From Gammaproteobacteria bacterium (GTDB lineage: Bacteria; Pseudomonadota; Gammaproteobacteria; GCF-002020875), in assembly GCA_018671205.1 (NCBI GenBank), contig JABHIC010000031.1, forward strand, positions 1 through 11,222: a DNA stretch of 11,222 bases, written 5' to 3'. A program made the position numbers and the translations under genes. This document shows positions 6,003-11,222 of this stretch, one piece after another. The notes beneath the pieces were generated by a model. The model was not told the origin of the DNA. It saw nothing but the letters and a program-made list of their open reading frames with translations, and did no database searches. The stretch's first letter is position 1, and every line of letters begins with the position of its first letter.

Positions 6003-6916
6003 CAAAATCGATCCTCCCGGTAGCCCAGACTCTGTAGTGCCCGGTCATCATCAGACCAACCTGCCCGTACCTTGACCCAGAGTTGGAGAAAAATCTTTCG
6101 ACTCAGTAACTTCTCCAGCTCCTCCCGGGCCTCTTTACCCACGCTGCGTAACCGAGCCCCCTTCTTGCCAATCACAATCCCCTTCTGTCCCGCCCGCTCT
6201 ACCCAGATCACGGCGGCAATATGGGTCATCTTCCCCTCCTCCTTGAACTGCTCAATCTCAACGGTCAGCGCATAGGGAAGCTCCTGCCCCAACTGGCGGG
6301 TGAGCTTTTCACGAATGCGCTCTGCAACCAGAAAGCGTTCACTTCGATCAGTGATCTGATCCTCCTCATAGGTATGGAATCCCTCGGGAAGATGGCTGCC
6401 CAACATCTGCTCCAGCTCTTCCACCCCCTTTCCCTGCAGTGCAGAGAGCGGGATAATGGCAGTAAACGGGTAACGCTCTGCAAGGCTGGCCATCAACGGT
6501 AGCAGCCTCTTCTTATCACCAATACGATCTACCTTATTGACTGCCGCAACCACCGGGCAGCTCTGGCGTCGCAGCTGTTCGACCACCGCCTCATCCTCAT
6601 CGTTCCACTGCTCACCATCCACCACAAAGACGATCAGATCGACATCCTCCATGCTGCCGGTTGCCGCCCGGTTAAGATAGCGGTTCATCGCCGTCTCCTG
6701 ACTGGCATGGATACCCGGCGTATCAACATAGACAAACTGATCATGCCCCACCGTTTTGATCCCCAACAGGCGGTGACGGGTGGTCTGTGGCTTACGAGAG
6801 GTGATACTGAGCTTCTCTCCCAGAATCCGGTTCATCAGGGTGGACTTCCCCACATTGGGCCTGCCCACAATTGCGATCACCCCACTTCTGCGAAGATCCA
6901 CGCTATTCTCACTCAC
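6002..6916 (-). CDS. era: Ribosome assembly GTPase Era
   Basis: Era is a GTPase that binds near the 3' end of 16S rRNA and helps mature the 30S subunit. The 304-residue protein shows G1 GRPNVGKS (18-25), G3 DTPG (65-68), G4 NKVD (127-130), G5 SAL (158-160) and a C-terminal KH RNA-binding domain with GIVIGKKG (about 246-253), which is the complete family layout. The start is GTG at 6916 with AGGA nine bases upstream; the Walker loop begins about ten residues further in than in E. coli Era. The rnc stop lies 21 bases upstream. RNase III and Era are encoded side by side in most relatives, and both act on rRNA. The 3' end overlaps the recO start. Confidence 0.97.
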   Translation of the reverse strand: MSENSVDLRRSGVIAIVGRPNVGKSTLMNRILGEKLSITSRKPQTTRHRLLGIKTVGHDQFVYVDTPGIHASQETAMNRYLNRAATGSMEDVDLIVFVVDGEQWNDEDEAVVEQLRRQSCPVVAAVNKVDRIGDKKRLLPLMASLAERYPFTAIIPLSALQGKGVEELEQMLGSHLPEGFHTYEEDQITDRSERFLVAERIREKLTRQLGQELPYALTVEIEQFKEEGKMTHIAAVIWVERAGQKGIVIGKKGARLRSVGKEAREELEKLLSRKIFLQLWVKVRAGWSDDDRALQSLGYREDRF

Positions 6917-6937
6917 AGCAGTTATTCCTGAATCTAT

Positions 6938-7624
6938 TCATTTGCGTTTACTATCCAGCTGCTCAATCAGCTGAGCCGCAGCCGCCTGCTCTGCCTTTCT
7001 GCGGCTATTCCCACTCCCCTCACGGCAGAGGGCGGGCTCACTCACGCGACACTCTATCGTAAAATATTGCTCATGCCCCTCCCCCTCTACATTCAGCACC
7101 GTATACTGGGGCAGCGGCTGCTTACGTGCCTGTAGCCACTCCTGTAGGCGGGTTTTGGGGTCTTTTAGCTGGGCGACCGGAGGCAGTGCATCAATCAGCG
7201 ATTCAAATAACTGCCGCAACCAGGCCTCACAACGGCTAAAATCACTATCCAGATAGATCGCTCCAATCACCGCCTCCATCGCATCCGCAAGGATAGAGGC
7301 ACGACGAAAGCCACCACTCTTCAGCTCACCGGCCCCCAGCAACAACGCATCCCCCAGTGCCAACGCTCTGGCAATCTCAGCCAGGCTCTCTCCCCGCACC
7401 AGTCTGGCACGTAACCGGCTCAGATCCCCCTCCGTAACATCCGGATAACGCCCATAGAGGAGATCGCTCACCACAAAACCCAGAATCGCATCTCCCAGAA
7501 ACTCCAGCCGCTCATTGTTTTTATAACTGTTGCTACGGTGCGTCATCGCCTGACGCAACAACGCTGGCTGCTGAAAGGTGTATCCCAGCCGTTTTTCCAG
7601 CCGTTGTAGCGACTCCTGGTGCAT
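6938..7624 (-). CDS. rnc: Ribonuclease III
   Basis: RNase III cuts double-stranded RNA; it releases the 16S and 23S precursors and processes some mRNAs, including its own in E. coli. The 228-residue product (E. coli: 226) carries the signature NERLEFLGDAIL (37-48) with E38, E41 and D45. The second metal site is D114 and E117 in ILADAMEAVIGA. A C-terminal double-stranded RNA-binding domain (about 154-224) ends in the S-R-R-K-A-E-Q-A-A-A motif. The start is ATG at 7624. I see no good Shine-Dalgarno sequence, only GAG about ten bases upstream, so expression may be modest or coupled. The gap from the lepB stop is 42 bases with no clear terminator. I see no long stem resembling the RNase III cleavage site upstream of E. 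coli rnc. Confidence 0.97.
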   Translation of the reverse strand: MHQESLQRLEKRLGYTFQQPALLRQAMTHRSNSYKNNERLEFLGDAILGFVVSDLLYGRYPDVTEGDLSRLRARLVRGESLAEIARALALGDALLLGAGELKSGGFRRASILADAMEAVIGAIYLDSDFSRCEAWLRQLFESLIDALPPVAQLKDPKTRLQEWLQARKQPLPQYTVLNVEGEGHEQYFTIECRVSEPALCREGSGNSRRKAEQAAAAQLIEQLDSKRK

Positions 7625-7666
7625 TACAACTGGCTCAAGTACGGTAAGGGTGGAGATGAGTTTCCA

Positions 7667-8440
7667 TTAATCTATAGAGCCGATCCGGCCCCAACTCACC
7701 CCATCACCACAGTTGAAATCCCAGCTCATCCAGACCGCTACCGCCTTCCCAACAATGTTCTCTTCTGGAACAAACCCCCAGTAACGTCCATCCCGACTAT
7801 TGTCACGGTTATCTCCGAGCATAAAATAGTGCCCCTCAGGTACGACCCACTCCCCCTCTGCACGGGAGGCACGGCGTGGAATAATGAGAATTTCATGGTC
7901 ACTATCGGCTGTCTGCTCACGGAAACGGAGAGAGTCGATGGTGCGGCACTGGTTATCCATCCACAGATGAGAGCCGCGCTGGCTCATCTCTGCCGCTTTG
8001 CCGTTCACATAGAGGTGACGATTGATGTACTCGATGCGGTCTCCGGGTAGCCCCACCACCCGCTTGATATAGTCAACACTGGGATCTTCCGGGTAGCGAA
8101 AAACCATAATATCTCCACGCTCTGGGTCATTGAGATCGAGAACTTTGGTATCCACAACGGGCAGACGTAGTCCATAGGTGAACTTGTTGACCAGAATAAA
8201 GTCCCCTACCACCAGGGTTGGACGCATCGAGCTGGAGGGGATACGAAAGGGCTCAAAGAGGAAGGAGCGCAGCAGCAGAACAATCAGTATCACCGGAAAG
8301 AAGGAGCGGGCGTACTCCACCAGGATGGGCATCTCTTTCTCATCCAGCCGTTCACTGGCCCAGAGTTTCACATCCAGCGCCCAGATCCCCCCCGTAACCA
8401 ACAGTGCAATCACCAATATTCCCGAAAAATCTAAATGCAT
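7667..8440 (-). CDS. lepB: Signal peptidase I
   Basis: LepB is the inner-membrane serine protease that removes signal peptides from exported proteins. The protein has 257 residues, shorter than E. coli LepB (324), mainly through a smaller periplasmic domain. Seen: two N-terminal membrane segments (about 5-24 and 47-62); the catalytic serine S71 in RIPSSSMRPTL; the lysine general base K126 in DYIKRVVGLPGD; and the family box GDNRDNSRDGRYWG near the C terminus. All catalytic parts are intact. ATG at 8440 follows AGGA by ten bases. The gene sits 43 bases after lepA, the usual order. Its likely substrates within the window are the MucD-type protease and the Trp-rich protein. Confidence 0.97.
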   Translation of the reverse strand: MHLDFSGILVIALLVTGGIWALDVKLWASERLDEKEMPILVEYARSFFPVILIVLLLRSFLFEPFRIPSSSMRPTLVVGDFILVNKFTYGLRLPVVDTKVLDLNDPERGDIMVFRYPEDPSVDYIKRVVGLPGDRIEYINRHLYVNGKAAEMSQRGSHLWMDNQCRTIDSLRFREQTADSDHEILIIPRRASRAEGEWVVPEGHYFMLGDNRDNSRDGRYWGFVPEENIVGKAVAVWMSWDFNCGDGVSWGRIGSID

Positions 8441-8483
8441 TTTTTAATTTCCTAAACTATTCACTGTTTGCAACTGACGTCCG

Positions 8484-10286
8484 CTATTTTTTGCTCGTCT
8501 GCAGCACGGCCATAAACGCCTCTTGCGGGATATCCACCTTACCCACCCGCTTCATCCGCTTCTTGCCCTCTTTCTGCTTCTCCAGCAGTTTGCGCTTACG
8601 ACTCACATCTCCACCATAACATTTAGCCGTCACATTCTTACGCAGTGCCTTGACCGTGGTACGTGAGATCACCTTGGCGCCAATCGCTGCCTGAATCGCC
8701 ACATCAAACATCTGCCGAGGGATAATTTCACGCATTTTCTCTGCTAGGACTCGCCCCCTGGAAATCGACTCATCACGGTGGACAATCATCGATAGCGCAT
8801 CCATCTTGTCGCCATTAATCAGCAGGTCTACCCGCACCAGATCAGCGGGGACAAAAGCCTTAAAGTGGTAGTCCATCGAGGCAAAACCACGACTCACCGA
8901 CTTAAGACAATCAAAGAAATCAACCAGTACCTCCGACAGCGGCAACTCATAGGTCAGTGAGACCTGTCGTCCCATATACTGCATATTCTTCTGGATACCA
9001 CGTCTCTCTATACAGAGGCCAATCACCACCCCCACATAATCCTGGGGCAGTAGAATATTGGCCACAATAACCGGCTCGCGGATCTGATGAATCTTGTTCA
9101 CCACGGGCAGATCGGCCGGATTATCAATCTGCATCACCTCACCATCGGTCTGCTCAATCTCATAGACCACGGTGGGTGCTGTGGTGACCAGATTGAGATC
9201 ATACTCACGCTCTAACCGCTCCTGAATAATCTCCATGTGAAGCATACCGAGGAAGCCAATGCGGAAGCCGAAACCGAGTGCAGGGGAGACCTCCGGCTCA
9301 TACTCCAGGGCCGCATCATTCAGCCGTAACTTCGCCAGTGCATCACGGAAATCCTCGTAATCATCACTATCGACCGTATACATCCCGGCAAAGACCTGGG
9401 GCTTAATCTCCTGAAAACCGGGCAGTGGGCTCTCCACCGGGTTTTTAGCACTGGTGAGCGTATCCCCCACCGGGGCCCCATCAATCTGCTTGATTCCGGC
9501 AATCACATACCCCACCTCGCCCGCCGACAGTACCTCCTGAGGGGTCCGTTTGGGGGTAAAAATCCCAACTTGATCCACCAGAAAAATATCTCCTGTCGAC
9601 ATCACCTTCATCTTCATCTTGGCATGAATGCGCCCATTGACTACCCGTACCAGTGAGACCACACCAAGATAGTTATCAAACCAGGAGTCGATGATCAGCG
9701 CCTGCAACGATCCATCAGGGTCACCCAGAGGGGGAGGGATCTGGACAATGATCTCCTCCAGCAGCTCATCCACACCGAGCCCGGTCTTGGCACTCACCCG
9801 CTTGGCATCTTCGGCCTCTACACCGACAACCTCCTCAATCTCCTCAATCACCCGCTCTGGCTCCGCAGAGGGGAGGTCGATCTTATTGAGAACCGGCAGC
9901 ACCTCCAGCCCCAGATCAATTGCGGTGTAGCAGTTGGCCACCGTCTGCGCCTCAACCCCCTGCGCCGCATCAACGACCAGCAACGCCCCCTCACAAGCCG
10001 AGAGTGAGCGGGAGACCTCATAGGAGAAGTCAACATGTCCCGGGGTATCAATAAAGTTGAGCAGATAGATCTGCCCATTCTGTCCCTTGTATTCCAGCGA
10101 GACGCTCTGCGCCTTGATGGTGATGCCTCGCTCACGCTCAATATCCATTGAGTCGAGCACCTGTTCTGACATCTCACGTTCGCTCAGCCCGCCGCAGAGC
10201 TGAATAAAGCGATCCGCAATGGTTGATTTGCCATGATCAATATGGGCAATAATGGAGAAATTACGGATTTGTGAGAGGTCGTACAC
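8484..10286 (-). CDS. lepA: Elongation factor 4 (LepA), ribosome-associated GTPase
   Basis: LepA is a translational GTPase that binds ribosomes and affects elongation or initiation under stress. The 600-residue product (E. coli: 599) shows G1 AHIDHGKST (14-22), the switch I region ERERGITIK (49-57), G3 DTPGH (79-83) and G4 NKID (133-136). It continues with the EF-G-like domains and the LepA-specific C-terminal domain ending in lysine-rich K-R-K-L-L-E-K-Q-K-E-G-K-K-R. The start is GTG at 10286, with AGGA eleven bases upstream, slightly long. I found no in-frame ATG alternative, and IRNFSIIAH begins six residues in, against three in E. coli. It is preceded by a terminator-like hairpin ending only 15 bases before the start codon and followed by lepB. 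Confidence 0.98.
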   Translation of the reverse strand: MYDLSQIRNFSIIAHIDHGKSTIADRFIQLCGGLSEREMSEQVLDSMDIERERGITIKAQSVSLEYKGQNGQIYLLNFIDTPGHVDFSYEVSRSLSACEGALLVVDAAQGVEAQTVANCYTAIDLGLEVLPVLNKIDLPSAEPERVIEEIEEVVGVEAEDAKRVSAKTGLGVDELLEEIIVQIPPPLGDPDGSLQALIIDSWFDNYLGVVSLVRVVNGRIHAKMKMKVMSTGDIFLVDQVGIFTPKRTPQEVLSAGEVGYVIAGIKQIDGAPVGDTLTSAKNPVESPLPGFQEIKPQVFAGMYTVDSDDYEDFRDALAKLRLNDAALEYEPEVSPALGFGFRIGFLGMLHMEIIQERLEREYDLNLVTTAPTVVYEIEQTDGEVMQIDNPADLPVVNKIHQIREPVIVANILLPQDYVGVVIGLCIERRGIQKNMQYMGRQVSLTYELPLSEVLVDFFDCLKSVSRGFASMDYHFKAFVPADLVRVDLLINGDKMDALSMIVHRDESISRGRVLAEKMREIIPRQMFDVAIQAAIGAKVISRTTVKALRKNVTAKCYGGDVSRKRKLLEKQKEGKKRMKRVGKVDIPQEAFMAVLQTSKK

Positions 10287-10301
10287 TACAATTTATTTCC
10301 T

Positions 10302-10329
10302 AAAAAAATGACCCCGATTCCGGGGCCAT
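10302..10329 (-). terminator. Intrinsic terminator or attenuator directly upstream of lepA
   Basis: On the minus strand ATGGCCCCG (10329-10321) pairs with CGGGGTCAT (10316-10308) around a four-base loop, with one G-U pair, followed by six T (10307-10302). This is a textbook intrinsic terminator. It lies after the stop of the glutaredoxin-like gene and only 15 bases before the lepA start, abutting its ribosome site. It should end most transcription from mucD, or act as an attenuator for lepA. A separate lepA promoter would have to lie in or before the hairpin; I see no convincing one. Confidence 0.85.
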
Positions 10330-10335
10330 TGTCGT

Positions 10336-10575
10336 TCACGACCTCAACAGTCTCCTGAGGCGGGATTCATCTAGGAAATAATGACAGATTTCTTCCTTTT
10401 GCTCCAGCAGAACCGGTACTTTTATACCGAATTCGGCCTCCAGCTCAGGCTGGTTATTAATCACCACCCGCTCCAACTCAAAATGGTCACGCAACGGGTG
10501 GTGTTCGAGCAGTGCCTCCATCTCATCGCAGAGGTGACATCCCTCATGCACCAGCAAACGGAGCTGGTGGATCAA
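10336..10575 (-). CDS. Small glutaredoxin-like protein (DUF836-type, CxxC)
   Basis: The 79-residue product has a thioredoxin-fold pattern: a first strand LRLLVH, then the redox motif C13-H-L-C16, a helix, and the cis-proline P54 in GIKVPVLL. Its size and layout fit the short glutaredoxin-like family once called DUF836, which in general is thought to do thiol-disulfide chemistry in the cytoplasm; its partner is unknown. No signal peptide is seen. The start is a TTG at 10575 whose bases overlap the mucD stop (TTGA), pointing to translational coupling. The next Met (19) lies after the CxxC, so a later start would destroy the motif. It sits between mucD and lepA, placing a cytoplasmic thiol protein beside an envelope-stress protease gene. 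Confidence 0.82.
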   Translation of the reverse strand: MIHQLRLLVHEGCHLCDEMEALLEHHPLRDHFELERVVINNQPELEAEFGIKVPVLLEQKEEICHYFLDESRLRRLLRS

Positions 10576-11222
10576 GGCAGTCTCAGTGCCAGGAAGATTG
10601 GCCCCTTGTCACGCACCACATAGACCGGCACCCCGCGCCCCTTTGGCATCCGCTCAATCAATTGAAGCAGATGGTTCACCCCCTCTATCACCACATAATT
10701 GACCCGGCTAACCACATCCCCACTGCGCAGCCCCGAACGGTCAGCAACGCTCCCCTTTTCCACCTTTTCGACAAAGGCACCGCCACTCCCCAGGTTACGC
10801 TGTTTACGTAGCGCCTGCGGAACCTCAAGCAACGTCATCCCCAGCCGTGTCACCGCCACCTTTTCAACCTTTTTCTCTGTCTTTCGCTGTGGCCTCGCCT
10901 CAGCCAGCTCCTCCTCGGCGGGCAACTCACCAATCACCACCCGCACAACCAGCTCACGCCCCTCACGCATCACCCTGACCGGTACCGGATGACCCACCGG
11001 GGTACGCCCGACAATCGGTGGAAGATGTGAATTGCTCTCCACAAAGTGACCATTAAACTCCAGTATCACATCGCCCACCTGGAGATCAGAGTTCGATGCG
11101 GGGCTCTCGGCCAGAACCTGTGCCACCAGTGCGCCCACAGGACGATCCATACCGAAGGACTCTGCCAGATCGTGGGTGACCGGCTGAATCATCACCCCGA
11201 GCCATCCCCGGGTCACATGACC
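10572..11222 (-). CDS. mucD: Periplasmic DegP/MucD-type serine protease, partial (C-terminal PDZ domains only)
   Basis: Only the last 216 codons are in the window; the frame is open to the right edge, so signal peptide and catalytic triad lie outside. The visible part starts GHVTRGWLGV, the junction into PDZ1 in the Do (DegP) family, with the ligand-binding loop R-G-W-L-G-V at 5-10. PDZ1 runs to about 100 and has SDLQVGDVILEFNG. A charged linker follows (about 101-122), then PDZ2 (about 123-216) with RSGLRSGDVVSRVN. By family it degrades or chaperones misfolded periplasmic proteins. Its place upstream of lepA matches Pseudomonas mucD, the last gene of the algU-muc operon, hence the symbol; degP/degQ paralogues are the alternative. 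The stop overlaps the TTG start of the next gene. Confidence 0.9.
   Translation of the reverse strand, partial: GHVTRGWLGVMIQPVTHDLAESFGMDRPVGALVAQVLAESPASNSDLQVGDVILEFNGHFVESNSHLPPIVGRTPVGHPVPVRVMREGRELVVRVVIGELPAEEELAEARPQRKTEKKVEKVAVTRLGMTLLEVPQALRKQRNLGSGGAFVEKVEKGSVADRSGLRSGDVVSRVNYVVIEGVNHLLQLIERMPKGRGVPVYVVRDKGPIFLALRLP

Noticed and set aside
7619..8050. A 143-codon open frame on the plus strand opposite lepB
   Set aside because: It lies antisense to lepB, which has all catalytic motifs. The predicted product is Pro/Thr/Val-rich low-grade sequence with no ribosome site, typical of a shadow frame.

Overview
The window looks like a chromosomal segment from a gammaproteobacterium. From mucD/degP at the right edge, the minus strand reads mucD - small glutaredoxin-like gene - lepA - lepB - rnc - era - recO - pdxJ - acpS - cysM. 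This is the conserved neighbourhood downstream of the sigma-E/AlgU locus (rpoE-rse/muc ... lepA-lepB-rnc-era-recO-pdxJ-acpS) in Escherichia and Pseudomonas relatives. The proteins match the gammaproteobacterial forms closely. A secreted Trp/Gly/Met-Pro-Trp repeat protein that resembles the general style of sulfur globule proteins, beside a CysM of the thiosulfate-using type, hints at a sulfur-oxidising lineage. That hint is inference only.

Layout. 10572-11222 (-) is the C-terminal PDZ1-PDZ2 half of a DegP/MucD periplasmic protease, cut by the window edge. It overlaps by four bases a CxxC glutaredoxin-like gene (10336-10575) that starts at TTG. A strong intrinsic-terminator-like hairpin (10302-10329) sits directly in front of the lepA ribosome binding site. 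From lepA to cysM (10286 down to 3224) all genes run on the minus strand, with gaps of 7-43 bases or stop/start overlaps, so they probably form one long transcription unit. It covers translation (LepA), protein export (LepB), RNA processing (Rnc), ribosome assembly (Era), recombination repair (RecO), PLP synthesis (PdxJ), acyl-carrier-protein activation (AcpS) and cysteine synthesis (CysM, a PLP enzyme). Several genes use non-ATG starts: lepA, era and pdxJ GTG, the glutaredoxin-like gene TTG, and recO possibly TTG.

The left part is more accessory. 2669-3136 is the only plus-strand gene: a 155-residue exported, cysteine-free, tryptophan-rich repeat protein. It is preceded by a perfectly spaced tandem pair of 24-bp repeats and converges on cysM across a GC-rich hairpin. 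Divergent from it is rdgC (nucleoid/recombination protein). Forty-five bases downstream of rdgC is a membrane-bound hybrid sensor histidine kinase that runs off the left edge just inside its receiver domain.

No tRNA, rRNA, CRISPR array, insertion sequence or phage gene was seen. The longest stretch without a gene is the 197-base divergent region 2472-2668. The most interesting object is the tryptophan-repeat secreted protein with its repeated leader.
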